64,000 nucleotides of DNA, taken from NCBI RefSeq assembly GCF_011806455.1, contig NZ_JAATOT010000002.1:62001-126000 (forward strand), written 5' to 3'. Position numbers and translations under genes: made by a program. This DNA comes from Celeribacter sp. HF31 (lineage in GTDB: Bacteria; Pseudomonadota; Alphaproteobacteria; Rhodobacterales; Rhodobacteraceae). The notes below the pieces were generated by a model that was not told the origin of the DNA, made no database searches, and was given only the letters and a program-made list of their open reading frames with translations. Position 1 is the first letter of the stretch. Each line of letters opens with the position of its first letter. Below are positions 52,660-61,984 of the stretch, piece by piece.

Positions 52660-53271
52660 TTAAAGCGTGATCAGGTCTTTTTCACTCAAGAGGAACCGCT
52701 TGAGCACCAAAGGATAGAGCAGATGCTCCTTCACCAACACGCGTGCCGCCAGATCATCCGCCGTGTCACCTGCCATGATCGGCACCCGCGCCTGCCCAAG
52801 GATCGGCCCGCCATCCAGCTCCGCTGTCACCTCATGCACGGAACACCCGGCCTCGGCGTCACCTGCCTCAATCGCGCGCTGATGGGTGTGCAGGCCTTTG
52901 TATTTCGGCAACAAAGACGGGTGAATGTTCAGCATCTTTCCCGCGTAATGCGAGATGAACGTGGGCGTCAGAATCCGCATAAACCCGGCCATGGCGATGG
53001 CGTCCGGCTCATAGTGGTCGATCACGGAAATCAATTTTTGCTCAAAGGCTTCCCGGTCGCCTTTAAAGTCACGATGATCCACCACTTCGGTCGCGATCCC
53101 CATATCGGAAGCCTTCGCCAACCCGCCCGCAGAGGGAACGTTGGAGAGCACCAGACAGGGGCGTCCGGGATGTCCATCCTCCGTCATGGATGTCGCCAGC
53201 GACACCATGTTGGAGCCGCCGCCGGAGATCAGGATCGCAACCTTTTTGGGGCTCACGACTTTGGAGGTCAC
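52660..53271 (-). CDS. purN: Phosphoribosylglycinamide formyltransferase
   Basis: A 203-aa folate-dependent enzyme of the third step of purine synthesis. Substrate motifs are [11 protein letters not shown] (N-terminal), [16 protein letters not shown], and the catalytic block [23 protein letters not shown] with HPSLLPK, followed by [19 protein letters not shown] holding the active Asp. It overlaps the purM stop by 4 bp (ATGA), the standard purM-purN operon. Confidence 0.96.
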   Translation of the reverse strand: MTSKVVSPKKVAILISGGGSNMVSLATSMTEDGHPGRPCLVLSNVPSAGGLAKASDMGIATEVVDHRDFKGDREAFEQKLISVIDHYEPDAIAMAGFMRILTPTFISHYAGKMLNIHPSLLPKYKGLHTHQRAIEAGDAEAGCSVHEVTAELDGGPILGQARVPIMAGDTADDLAARVLVKEHLLYPLVLKRFLLSEKDLITL

Positions 53272-54329
53272 GACAAGGCGCCCTCATAGGTCACGCCATT
53301 GCCGGTGGTCACCTGACCGAGGCGGTAGACGGTTTCGCCCTCGCCGCTCAAAAGCGCGGTCAAAGCCTCGGCCTCCGCCGCATCACAGACCACGATCATC
53401 CCGATCCCGGCGTTGTAGGTCTTGAGAAGCTCATGCTGCGACAGGCCGGCTGTGTCGACCAGCCATTTGAAGACCGGCGGCAAAGTCCAGGCCGTCAGGT
53501 CGATGTCCGCGCCCATGCCGGTCGGCAGCACGCGCGGCAGGTTTTCGGTCAGACCGCCGCCGGTGATATGCGCCAGCGCGTGAACACCGCCCGCGCGGAT
53601 CGCCTTGAGCACCGGTTTGACGTAAAGCCGGGTCGGTTTCAAAAGCTCTTCGCCCAAGGTCGCATCCGAGAACGGCGCGATGTCGGACCATTTATAGGTG
53701 GAAATCTCGACGGTTTTGCGCACCAGCGAATAGCCGTTGGAATGCACGCCATTGGAAGCCAGCCCCAAAAGCACGTCGCCCTCGCGCACGCCGGACGGCA
53801 GGTCGGAACCGCGCTCCATCGCGCCCACGGCAAAGCCCGCGAGGTCGAAATCGCCGTCTTCATACATGCCCGGCATCTCCGCCGTCTCACCGCCGATCAA
53901 GGCACAGCCGGACTGCGCACAGCCTTCCGCAATGCCTTCGACCACGGCGGCGGCATTGTCGAGCTTGAGCTTGCCGGTCGCGAAATAATCGAGGAAGAAC
54001 AAGGGCTCAGCGCCCTGACACACAAGGTCATTCACGCACATGGCGACCAAATCGATGCCGACGGTTTTGACATTGTCGGTGTCGATCGCAATACGCAGCT
54101 TGGTGCCGACGCCATCGGTCGCAGCGACGAGGATCGGGTCCTCATAGCCCGCGGCCTTGAGATCAAACAGCGCGCCAAAGCCGCCAAGCCCGGCCATCAC
54201 GCCCGGACGCGCGGTCTTTTTCGCCGCCGGTTTGATGCGTTCGACAAGCTCATTGCCCGCATCGATATCCACACCGGCGTCTGCATAGGTCAGACCGTTT
54301 TTTCCCGATGTCTTCTTTTCATGGGTCAT
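53268..54329 (-). CDS. purM: Phosphoribosylformylglycinamidine cyclo-ligase (AIR synthetase)
   Basis: A 353-aa ATP-dependent enzyme forming 5-aminoimidazole ribotide. Start 54329 ([26 protein letters not shown]) fits the family; the longer frame reads upstream noncoding sequence. Typical parts are [68 protein letters not shown] and [17 protein letters not shown]. It is first in the purM-purN operon, which reads away from tRNA-Ile2. Confidence 0.96.
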   Translation of the reverse strand: MTHEKKTSGKNGLTYADAGVDIDAGNELVERIKPAAKKTARPGVMAGLGGFGALFDLKAAGYEDPILVAATDGVGTKLRIAIDTDNVKTVGIDLVAMCVNDLVCQGAEPLFFLDYFATGKLKLDNAAAVVEGIAEGCAQSGCALIGGETAEMPGMYEDGDFDLAGFAVGAMERGSDLPSGVREGDVLLGLASNGVHSNGYSLVRKTVEISTYKWSDIAPFSDATLGEELLKPTRLYVKPVLKAIRAGGVHALAHITGGGLTENLPRVLPTGMGADIDLTAWTLPPVFKWLVDTAGLSQHELLKTYNAGIGMIVVCDAAEAEALTALLSGEGETVYRLGQVTTGNGVTYEGALS

Positions 54330-54467
54330 GGCAAAGGCTCCCCGCGCAAACCAAAGTTGCCGCCCGTTTACGCGGTTTAATCCGTCTTGAAAAGGCCCCC
54401 CGTTTACGCCATGCGTCGACTTCCGCTTGACCCTGCTTTGACCGCACAATAAGCACGGGTCCGGTAG

Positions 54468-54544
54468 GGGCCTGTAGCTCAATTGGTTAGAGCAGAGCGC
54501 TCATAACGCTTTGGTTGCGGGTTCAAGTCCTGCCGGGCCTACCA
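54468..54544 (+). tRNA. tRNA-Ile2 (anticodon CAT, lysidine type)
   Basis: A 77-nt cloverleaf with encoded CCA. The acceptor is GGGCCTG / CGGGCCT with G-T pairs at 1-72 and 6-67. The anticodon loop CTCATAA gives CAT. The body (GAGCAGAGCG-CTCATAA-CGCTT, GCGGG-TTCAAGT-CCTGC) closely resembles E. coli ileX rather than elongator or initiator tRNA-Met, so it probably reads AUA after lysidine modification. Confidence 0.9.
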
Positions 54545-54631
54545 CTCCCCACAAAGTCAGACAGCCCAGAGACACTCTGCGGGTCTCTTTCAGCCCCCTG
54601 TATGGCTCGACAAAAGACATCACCACATGCC

Positions 54632-56878
54632 TCAAGCCACCTGCGCCACCTCATCCCAACCAGTCTGCGCCTGAGCCCCCTGATCCGCCATGCGGAACAC
54701 ATCCACAAGCTGGCGCAGGCGCGTCGCGTCCTCGATCAGATTTGTGCTGCCTGCGGAGGTTTCCTCCGACATGGCGGCGTTTTGCTGCAGCGTTTGTTCG
54801 ATCTCGAAGATCGCGGAGTTGATTTCTTCGATCCCCTTGGCCTGTTCCAAAGACGCAGAGGAAATCTCACCCACGTGAGACGAGATGTTTTTCACCATGT
54901 CGGCAATCATCCGAAGCGCATCGCCCGCACGGTCCACCAGGGCGACCCCATGTTTCACCTGGGCCTCGGACGACGAAATCAGATCGTTGATCTCATGCGC
55001 GGCTCTCGAAGAGCGCTGCGCCAGTTCGCGCACTTCACTGGCCACGACCGCGAATCCGCGTCCTGCCTCGCCCGCGCGCGCGGCCTCGACGCCTGCGTTC
55101 AACGCCAAAAGGTTGGTCTGGAAAGCGATGTCGTCGATCACATCGATGATCTTGCCGATTTTTGACGACGACGCCTCAATCTCGCTCATCGCAACCACGG
55201 TGTCGGACACGATCTGGGAACTCGATTGGGCCTTTTCATTGGTGTCTTGCACGAGCTTATCGGCATTCTTCGCGCCATCGGCCGCCAGACGCACCGAAGA
55301 CGTGATTTCATTCACCGCCGTGGCGGTTTCTTCAAGCGTCGCCGCACTCGATTCCGTACGGCGAGACAGGTCGGTGGCCGCCTCCGAAATGCCATGCACA
55401 TTGCCGACAATCGACTGAACCGCCTCGCGGATCGAACCGATCAGCCCGTTCAGCTTGGTCACCGTTTCGTTGAAATCATGGCGCAGGGGTTCATAGCTTT
55501 CGGGGAAAACCTCCGCCACCGTGGCGTCCAGATTGCCCTCAGAGAGTTTTTTCAACCCCGCAGCCAGCCGGTCCATCACAGCGCGCTGTTCGTCTTCTCG
55601 GGCCTGACGCTCAGCATCACGCAGACGTTGATCCGCCTCTTTCTCCGCCGCCAAAGCTGCCTCACGGTCGCGCTCCATCTGCGCCTGTTCGGCATCCTTG
55701 AGACGTTGCGCGTCTTCGCGGGCGCGTTGGTCTGCTTCCGCTGCCTCAATCCGCGCACGCGCCGCCGCCTCTTCCGCGCGCAAAGCCTCCGCCTCGATCA
55801 GCCCTTTGCGGAACACTTCCAGCGCCGAGGCCATGCGCCCCAATTCGCCTCCCCGCTTCATATCGCGAGCCAAATCGACGGCGGTGTCGCCAGAGGCAAT
55901 CGCCTGCATCTGGCGGATCATATCACCTAGCGCGTTGGAAATCCGGCCTCCGAAAATCATCGCCAAAAGGGCCCCCAAGAGAAGCGCAACGGCCCCTGCG
56001 ACCAGCGCCATGATCTGCATCTCATTTGAAATTGCCTGATAGGTCGCGAGAGGCACCATGACATGGACCACCGCCACCGCGTCACCGGAAAAATCGTGGA
56101 GCAGAACCATTTGGGACACATAGCTGACCTCGCCGACTGTGCGCCGGATCATTTCGCCCCCGTCCTGCTGCGCGCGTGTCAGGATGTCTTGCTCGGTCAA
56201 CACATCCGGTCCGTCAAAGGTCGCGGCGCCGCGCACCACGCCACCTTCGGCGCCAAAGCCCTCAATGGATTGGTCAGGAAGCGTGTAAAACTCCATCTGA
56301 GTCTGGCTTCCGGCGACGAGAGCGTCGAAAAACGCCGCCCCCAGATCGAGCCCGATCTCCACCGTACCGACATGCCGACCCTGATCGGAAATCGGCGCCA
56401 GACCGCGGATACCAAGCCCGGCCCGGCCACGCTCAAGCCCCGCCACGGGGGCTTGTGTGTCATTGGCGGAGACCACGGTTTTGCGAAATTCTGAAAGATC
56501 GTCGCCGAATTTCTCTGGCTTATGCACCCGGAACATCGAATGCGCATCCGGCGTATGGAATTGGAACTGGGCGATGGCGAAATCGGCCTGAAGCTCCGGG
56601 AAATGACGGGCGAACATCTCGTCCAATTTGGGCCGGTCCTCTTCGGCCATGGCGCGACCGATCTCAGGAATCCCCGCAACCAATGCAGCGGCCAATCCCG
56701 CCTTGGAGATCTCGGCCTCGATGGCGTGGGTCATTTCCTTTTCAATGAGATCAAGCTCGCGCGCGCTGCCCTGGGAGACCAGCCTTTGTGTGCCGATCAG
56801 CATCGGAACGACAACGACAACAGCGGCGAAAACCGCCGTGCCGAGAATGGCGGCAATGATTCTCATGCGAAGCGACAT
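54632..56878 (-). CDS. Methyl-accepting chemotaxis protein with Cache-type sensor
   Basis: A 748-aa chemoreceptor. Start 56878 (MSLRMRIIAAILGTAVFAAVVVVVPM, TM1) is chosen over 56938. The periplasmic domain (about 30-285) resembles a double Cache fold (DAHSMFRVHKPEKFGDDL, GIRGLAPISDQGRHVGTVEIGLDLG). TM2 lies near 290-312, then HAMP. A 60-residue Ala/Glu/Arg coiled coil (about 360-430) precedes the signalling domain, whose hairpin tip is EVRELAQRSSRAAHEINDLI. It lies 88 bp downstream of the kinase gene. No other che genes are in view. Confidence 0.93.
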   Translation of the reverse strand: MSLRMRIIAAILGTAVFAAVVVVVPMLIGTQRLVSQGSARELDLIEKEMTHAIEAEISKAGLAAALVAGIPEIGRAMAEEDRPKLDEMFARHFPELQADFAIAQFQFHTPDAHSMFRVHKPEKFGDDLSEFRKTVVSANDTQAPVAGLERGRAGLGIRGLAPISDQGRHVGTVEIGLDLGAAFFDALVAGSQTQMEFYTLPDQSIEGFGAEGGVVRGAATFDGPDVLTEQDILTRAQQDGGEMIRRTVGEVSYVSQMVLLHDFSGDAVAVVHVMVPLATYQAISNEMQIMALVAGAVALLLGALLAMIFGGRISNALGDMIRQMQAIASGDTAVDLARDMKRGGELGRMASALEVFRKGLIEAEALRAEEAAARARIEAAEADQRAREDAQRLKDAEQAQMERDREAALAAEKEADQRLRDAERQAREDEQRAVMDRLAAGLKKLSEGNLDATVAEVFPESYEPLRHDFNETVTKLNGLIGSIREAVQSIVGNVHGISEAATDLSRRTESSAATLEETATAVNEITSSVRLAADGAKNADKLVQDTNEKAQSSSQIVSDTVVAMSEIEASSSKIGKIIDVIDDIAFQTNLLALNAGVEAARAGEAGRGFAVVASEVRELAQRSSRAAHEINDLISSSEAQVKHGVALVDRAGDALRMIADMVKNISSHVGEISSASLEQAKGIEEINSAIFEIEQTLQQNAAMSEETSAGSTNLIEDATRLRQLVDVFRMADQGAQAQTGWDEVAQVA

Positions 56879-56966
56879 GGGGAGACATCCTTCTTGAAAC
56901 ACTGCCTGTTCACTGCCAGACAAGCCTTTAAGAAGCATGAACGTGGATATGTTTCCGAGCCGCCTT

Positions 56967-58298
56967 TTAGCGCGCCAGAACCAGATCGGCTTTCAATCCG
57001 CCCAGGGCCGCGCTTTCTCCCAGTCGCAATGTGCCACCATGGCGCCGCGCCACGTCATGGGCGATGGCAAGGCCCAGCCCCACGCCGGAGCCGCGATTCT
57101 GGTTTCGCGATTCATCAAGACGTACAAAGGGTTGCAAGGCCCGTTCGCGGCCTTCAAGCGCGATCCCGGGCCCGTCATCCTCAACGGAAATCACCACCGC
57201 GCGCTCAAAAAGCGCCAGACCGATCCGCGCCGTCGTGCCATAGCGGCGCGCATTGGACATCAGGTTGTCGAGCGCCCGCGCCAAGGCCACAGGCCGCAGC
57301 TTCAGCACCACCGCCTGATCCGGCATCTCCCCCAGCTCAACCACACCGCCAGCACGTTCGGCGCGCTCCTTGGCGGCCGCGACGAAAGCCACCAGATCGA
57401 CCTCTTCGGGGTCTTCCGTCGCATCCGAGCGGGCGAAATCGAGAAAGGCATCAATCAAACGCTCCATCTCATCGAGATCGGTCTGCATCGCCGCGATGTC
57501 CTCGGCCTCCGCCTCCGGCACGTCCAACATCGACAGGCCCAGTCGAATTCGTGTCAAAGGCGTGCGCAGATCATGCGAGACGCCCGACAGCATCAGAGTG
57601 CGCTGTTCGATCTGGCGCTCGATCCGCGAGCGCATGTTGAGAAAGGCCGCCCCAGCAGAGCGCACTTCGATGGCGCCCGCCGGACGATAGGGCCGACTTT
57701 CGCCGCGTCCGAAACTTTCGGCGGCACGCGCCAGTTGGCGGATCGGACGGAGTTGATTGCGCAGGAAAATAAAAGCGATAAGGGTCATCACCAGACCGGT
57801 AAAGGCCGTCCAGACCACCAGCTGGTGAGGGTTCGCCGCCGAGGCGCGCCTGCGTGGCAGCTCAAGCGTCAACCGCCCGCCCTCGGTCAGGATCGATAGC
57901 CTTACCCGCTGGGTGTCGCTGGCAAAATCCACCCCCTCGACGCCGACAATCGCGCCGCGCAATTCCGCCTCGATGACTCGCGAGGAGTAGTCATACCACA
58001 GCCTTTGATCTTCGACCTGCGACTCCGCGCCAAAAGAAGAGGTGAATCCCAGGCGCTCATCCAACTCCTGCAACGCGAGCGGCACCTGCCCGGGCGGCAA
58101 GGTGTCGGCAGAGACCACATAGAGGCCGATTTCCGCCACGACACCCCGGCTCAACTGGCGCGTGATGTCGGTAAAATAGCGCTGGGAAAAGGCGACGATC
58201 ACCACGATCTGGATCACCACAACCGGCACCAGAAGGATCAGGGCGCCTCGGCCGTAAATCCCGCGCGGCATGTATTTTTTGAGCCATTCGAACAGCAT
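56967..58298 (-). CDS. EnvZ-like sensor histidine kinase (no adjacent response regulator)
   Basis: A 443-aa membrane kinase. TM1 is about residues 18-38, a periplasmic sensor spans 39-160, TM2 162-180, then HAMP. The phospho-accepting His is H242 in SGVSHDLRTPLTR; N box NLMSNARRYG, G1 DDGPGIA and G2 GSGVGLGLAIAHD complete the ATPase. It resembles EnvZ/RegB-like osmo- or envelope sensors. The upstream neighbour is a divergent MBL gene and the downstream one an MCP, so its response regulator must be elsewhere. Confidence 0.9.
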   Translation of the reverse strand: MLFEWLKKYMPRGIYGRGALILLVPVVVIQIVVIVAFSQRYFTDITRQLSRGVVAEIGLYVVSADTLPPGQVPLALQELDERLGFTSSFGAESQVEDQRLWYDYSSRVIEAELRGAIVGVEGVDFASDTQRVRLSILTEGGRLTLELPRRRASAANPHQLVVWTAFTGLVMTLIAFIFLRNQLRPIRQLARAAESFGRGESRPYRPAGAIEVRSAGAAFLNMRSRIERQIEQRTLMLSGVSHDLRTPLTRIRLGLSMLDVPEAEAEDIAAMQTDLDEMERLIDAFLDFARSDATEDPEEVDLVAFVAAAKERAERAGGVVELGEMPDQAVVLKLRPVALARALDNLMSNARRYGTTARIGLALFERAVVISVEDDGPGIALEGRERALQPFVRLDESRNQNRGSGVGLGLAIAHDVARRHGGTLRLGESAALGGLKADLVLAR

Positions 58299-58426
58299 AG
58301 ACCAAGACCTTTCGGCGCACATACATCCTACGGGGCCGCGCTCCCTTTGGCATCGCCGAGATAAAGCTATGCCATGAAACGCGCTCTTGGTAGACCCTGA
58401 CAGAGCCCGAAGCAAAGGACAATCGC

Positions 58427-59317
58427 GTGCAGACCCGTCCCAACACCATGAGCCCGCTTGCCCCCGGAGTGATCCGCATTCTGGCGCCGAACCCGTCGCT
58501 GATGACCTATTGGGGCACGAACAGCTATCTTTTGGGCGACGGCCAGACCCGCGTGCTGATCGACCCCGGTCCCGATCTGGCCGATCACCGCGCGGCGATC
58601 CTCGACGCCCTGCCGCCGGGCACGCGTCTCTCCCACATCCTCGTCACCCATGCGCATCGCGACCATTCCGAAGGTGCGCGCGCGCTCTCTGACGCCACCG
58701 GCGCGCCGATCTTTGCCTTTGGCGATGCTTTGGCGGGACGCAGCCCGGTGATGGCGACTCTTGGCGATCAGGTCGGCGGCGGCGAAGGTGTGGATGAGAG
58801 CTTCATGCCCGATGTGACCCTGGCACATGAGGCCGTGATGGAGACTGAGGCAGGTGCGATCACCGCGCTGCACACCCCCGGCCACATGGGCAATCACCTG
58901 TGTTTTCACTGGCAGGACATGGTGTTTTCCGGCGATCTGGTCATGGGCTGGTCCTCCTCGCTGATCTCTCCGCCCGACGGCGACGCCGCCGCCTTTCGCG
59001 ACAGTTGCGTGCTCCTGCGGGATCTGGCACCTCACCGCCTCCTGCCCGGCCATGGCGCAGCCGTAGAGACCCCACTGGAGAGGATCGACTTTCTTCTGAC
59101 GCACCGAGCCAATCGCGAGGCACAAATCCTCAAGGCCCTACGCCAAGGCCCACGGGCGCTTTTGCCTCTGACCCAAGCCGTCTACACCGAGTTGCCCGCC
59201 AGCCACCTTCCCGCCGCCGCACGCAACACTTTGGCGCATCTGATCGACCTCACCCAAAGAAACCACGTCGTCGCCACGCCAGAACTCTCTGAAAACGCTG
59301 TCTTTTCCGTAGCTTGA
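58427..59317 (+). CDS. MBL-fold metallohydrolase (LACTB2-like)
   Basis: A 296-aa protein. GTG at 58427 has AAAGGAC upstream; ATG 58448 is possible. The metal motif THAHRDHSEGA matches HxHxDH, with further His in LHTPGHMGNHLCF, Asp in VFSGDLVMGW and His in LLPGHGAAV. A C-terminal winged-helix-like domain (ILKALRQGPRALLPLTQAVYTELP) is shared with LACTB2/GloB-like proteins, some of which are RNases or thioesterases. Substrate not predicted. Diverges from the kinase gene; tRNA-Asn follows. Confidence 0.9.
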   Translation: MQTRPNTMSPLAPGVIRILAPNPSLMTYWGTNSYLLGDGQTRVLIDPGPDLADHRAAILDALPPGTRLSHILVTHAHRDHSEGARALSDATGAPIFAFGDALAGRSPVMATLGDQVGGGEGVDESFMPDVTLAHEAVMETEAGAITALHTPGHMGNHLCFHWQDMVFSGDLVMGWSSSLISPPDGDAAAFRDSCVLLRDLAPHRLLPGHGAAVETPLERIDFLLTHRANREAQILKALRQGPRALLPLTQAVYTELPASHLPAAARNTLAHLIDLTQRNHVVATPELSENAVFSVA

Positions 59318-59399
59318 GCAAAAATTTATCAAAAACTGATTTTTTGTCACAAAACCCACTTGCACGGCCCAAACCACATGGCTATACACCGCCCCATGT

Positions 59400-59474
59400 T
59401 CCGGCGTAGCTCAGCGGTAGAGCAGTTGACTGTTAATCAATTGGTCGTAGGTTCGATCCCTACCGCCGGAGCCA
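59400..59474 (+). tRNA. tRNA-Asn (anticodon GTT)
   Basis: A 75-nt cloverleaf: acceptor TCCGGCG / CGCCGGA, discriminator G, encoded CCA. The anticodon loop CTGTTAA gives GTT. The T arm is GTAGG-TTCGATC-CCTAC. Downstream sequence changes in base composition and gene content, so this tRNA is a likely integration site. Confidence 0.95.
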
Positions 59475-59844
59475 AAATCCCCAAGTAGATCAGAGATTTA
59501 CGAGTTACCTCAGCGAGGTGGCTCAGGGGGGGGGGGGCGTTAGTAGGCAGATAGTAGGCAGTTGAAGCTGATTTGAGTGGGGCGTGACGCAGCGATGTGG
59601 CGCATCGGACCCTTGCTTCATGTGCTCTTGAACCACCGCCAAATCTGACCAAACAGTGAAAATGCCCTGAGCTGCCTCTACAGCGCGTCTGGAAATTCTT
59701 GGTAGGTTGGGGTGGAAATCTGCCGCAAACGCCCTGACAGAGCCTTGTGCACCCTATGGCCGCCATTCCCCGCCAAGTTTTCCCCACCATTTTCGTGCGC
59801 GTAGCGGGTCCGTTACATTCGCCTTCCCCAACCGGCCCCAGAAT
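59475..59844. other. 370-bp gene-free junction between tRNA-Asn and the island
   Basis: No convincing gene is present; frames here are short and translate to low-complexity or tRNA-derived peptides. It contains a 12-base run of G at 59526-59537 and a near-tandem repeat TAGTAGGCAG-A-TAGTAGGCAG just after it. It may be what remains of an attachment region. Confidence 0.6.
59526..59537 (+). repeat. Homopolymer of 12 G
   Basis: Twelve consecutive G lie 52 bp past tRNA-Asn. Such tracts slip during replication and are also a common sequencing-length error. Confidence 0.85.
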
Positions 59845-60894
59845 TCATGACCCCCGTTCGACATCGAACTCGGCAATCAGGAAATCGACCGTTGCCTCAT
59901 CGCGCAGCTTACAGACGATGTTCTGGTTCGCGAACACGCCCTTGAAACGCTTGGCATGACTTGGGTCTACGGTCTTGCGCCAGTCGATACCTACCATATG
60001 CTCAGCCTCCTCCGGTGCAGCACCAGGCCGCTTCATGCGTGGCTCGGCAAGCGGCTGGTCAAACAGCGGGCCATCCGGGGTCATGAACTCGGCGGCTGGT
60101 ACGACCTCGCTCGTCACCACGCCAAAGCCGATATACCCGTTGCCCTTGTCATAAACGAAAACCTCGTCGCCGACGCTGAGCTGTTGCAGGCGTTTGGAAT
60201 AGAACTCGCCGCCACCTGCACAGATGAAGCCATAACGCTTCATATCTTCCCAAGAGCGATGCTCGCCTAAGCCTGCATTCACAAAGTAGTAGCCCGACCA
60301 CGGGGCGCGGACCTTACGTTCCGACCGTTCTTCCACTTCGTCTTGATCGAGCAGGAAATCAGTCGTCAGCCATTCGCGGCCATCGGCCTCGAACACATTG
60401 AAGAAGGCTGTGTTGATCGCCAGCCCGTGCTCTTCGGAGAGGTATTCAACGATCCTGCGTGAAGCGGCGTCCAACTCGCTGGCGACGATCAGCATGGAGT
60501 GCGCGGCGTTGAGCCGCTCGGGAATACCCTCACCGAACCTCTCCCGGAAGGCTGTCACAAGTCGCGCGCCCAGGTACTTCTCTGCCCGCTCGTAAACCTC
60601 GGGCGTGGTGAGGGTCCGCACCCATGACGCATAATCGAGCACTTGAGCCACAATCTCACGTGGGGTGCGGTCTTTCTTCAACTCGATGATGATCAGACCG
60701 CCTGTGGCATCCATCGCCAGAAGGTCGATGAATTTGCCATGGTCGGTTGGCACCTGTCGCCCAATAATCATCGCGTCGAGACCCAAAAGGCTCGGATCGG
60801 CCTCCACCCAGTCTTCGATCAGCTTTTCGTTGCTGAGCGTTCGCCGCACAGCAGGGCGTAGCTTGCCTTCTGATATTGCATAAAGCGAGGTCAT
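59845..60894 (-). CDS. NucS-like (DUF91) nuclease with C-terminal EVE/PUA-like domain
   Basis: A 349-aa protein. The N-terminal half carries a PD-(D/E)xK nuclease of the NucS/EndoMS type: KFIDLLAMD (Asp57), IIIELKKD (Glu71, Lys73) and IVAQVLDYASW (Gln84, Tyr88), preceded by IEDWVEADPSLLG as in DUF91 proteins. The C-terminal part from about residue 205 (YYFVNAGLGEHRSWEDMKRY, GFICAGGGEFY, GDEVFVYDKGNGYIGFGVV) resembles EVE/PUA-like folds, which can read modified bases. This pairing suggests cleavage of particular, perhaps modified, DNA. It is last in a leftward three-gene cassette, 11 bp after the XRE/ImmA gene. Confidence 0.78.
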   Translation of the reverse strand: MTSLYAISEGKLRPAVRRTLSNEKLIEDWVEADPSLLGLDAMIIGRQVPTDHGKFIDLLAMDATGGLIIIELKKDRTPREIVAQVLDYASWVRTLTTPEVYERAEKYLGARLVTAFRERFGEGIPERLNAAHSMLIVASELDAASRRIVEYLSEEHGLAINTAFFNVFEADGREWLTTDFLLDQDEVEERSERKVRAPWSGYYFVNAGLGEHRSWEDMKRYGFICAGGGEFYSKRLQQLSVGDEVFVYDKGNGYIGFGVVTSEVVPAAEFMTPDGPLFDQPLAEPRMKRPGAAPEEAEHMVGIDWRKTVDPSHAKRFKGVFANQNIVCKLRDEATVDFLIAEFDVERGS

Positions 60895-60905
60895 GGACTT
60901 CCCAA

Positions 60906-61976
60906 CTAGATTACCTGAAACGAGGCTGTCGCGTTTCCGCTCCGACCCACCGCCGCTGTCAGGCTTCCAATCAATCCGTCAAGTTCATCGCTTGGTAGCC
61001 CTAGTTCCTTTGCAATATCGTCCCGTGTGATTTTTTCTTGCCAAAGCAAGGTCAAGACTTTCTTCCAGAGGACCGAGGTTTCCCTTTCGATACCAATTGG
61101 TTCACCCGAACGGTAGCCGCGACGTGATAGGTCAATGCAAATCGACTTGTATTGCCAATCCGACAATCGCCCAATGTGATGCAGCCGGTAGGCGAGTGCC
61201 ATCGCCGACACACGCCAACGTAGCTTGGCTTTCAGAACGATCTCGGTCGTAATCACGCGCGGAATACGCGCCCGCACATCATCCGCAGGCATCAGGAAAG
61301 CCGACGCAAAACTATTGGCCTCTTTTTCTAGCGAACGGTCGCCCTTTGGGTCGCCGTGTCGGTGTAGCACCAAGTGGCCAAGTTCATGCGCTGCATCGAA
61401 CCGGCTGCTCTCCGCAGTCTTGAAGTTGTTCAAGAATACATAGGGCTTGCCCCCACGCCAAAACGAGAACGCATTAACAGACGCGGTATTTTCAGAGAGC
61501 GAGAGCATCCGAATGCCCTTGGTCTCCAGCAAACCCAAAAGATTTCCAATAGGTTGCTGTCCGATCCCCCAGTGCTGCCTCAGGCGCGTGGCTGCGACTT
61601 CCGGATCAGTTTCTTCTGACAGTTCTTCTGGAAAGTCCGGTTCAGGCAGGCCAAACCGATCCTCAATCCATGCGTTGAGCAGCAAACCGAGCGATCCCGC
61701 AGCTATCGCGGCATTCCGTTCGCGAGCAGTCATCTTAGAGAAGGAACGGAAGCTGACGGCCCCGACATCCACCTCTTCAATATCTTCGCCCACAAAAAAG
61801 CTCGACGGATAACCCAAAGCCTCACCGAGCTTCTCGATGGTTTCGGGTTCCGGCACATTTCGGCCCTTCTCCAGACGCGTGATCGTGTCCACGCCAATCC
61901 CGGCCCTTTCAGCCAGAGCTTTGGCCGTCATGCCACGCCTTGCGCGGGCAAGTGATAGTCTCCCTGCGTTGAACAT
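60906..61976 (-). CDS. XRE-family regulator fused to ImmA/IrrE metallopeptidase
   Basis: A 356-aa protein. Residues 6-60 form an XRE helix-turn-helix (LARARRGMTAKALAERAG, TITRLEKGRNVP). The middle is the ImmA/IrrE (DUF955) zinc metallopeptidase: FDAAHELGHLVLH with His197, Glu198, His201 and the third ligand Glu219 in LEKEANSFASAFLMP. Such proteins cleave repressors of mobile elements or stress regulons after DNA damage. A C-terminal helical region follows. Its genes on either side are 8-11 bp away, so it probably regulates or is triggered within this cassette. Confidence 0.9.
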   Translation of the reverse strand: MFNAGRLSLARARRGMTAKALAERAGIGVDTITRLEKGRNVPEPETIEKLGEALGYPSSFFVGEDIEEVDVGAVSFRSFSKMTARERNAAIAAGSLGLLLNAWIEDRFGLPEPDFPEELSEETDPEVAATRLRQHWGIGQQPIGNLLGLLETKGIRMLSLSENTASVNAFSFWRGGKPYVFLNNFKTAESSRFDAAHELGHLVLHRHGDPKGDRSLEKEANSFASAFLMPADDVRARIPRVITTEIVLKAKLRWRVSAMALAYRLHHIGRLSDWQYKSICIDLSRRGYRSGEPIGIERETSVLWKKVLTLLWQEKITRDDIAKELGLPSDELDGLIGSLTAAVGRSGNATASFQVI

Positions 61977-61984
61977 CGGTCGCT

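Noticed and set aside
59437-59790. 117-residue frame ending in VGIEPTTN
   Set aside because: The GIEPTT ending is the well-known spurious translation of a tRNA 3' half; the rest has no domain features.
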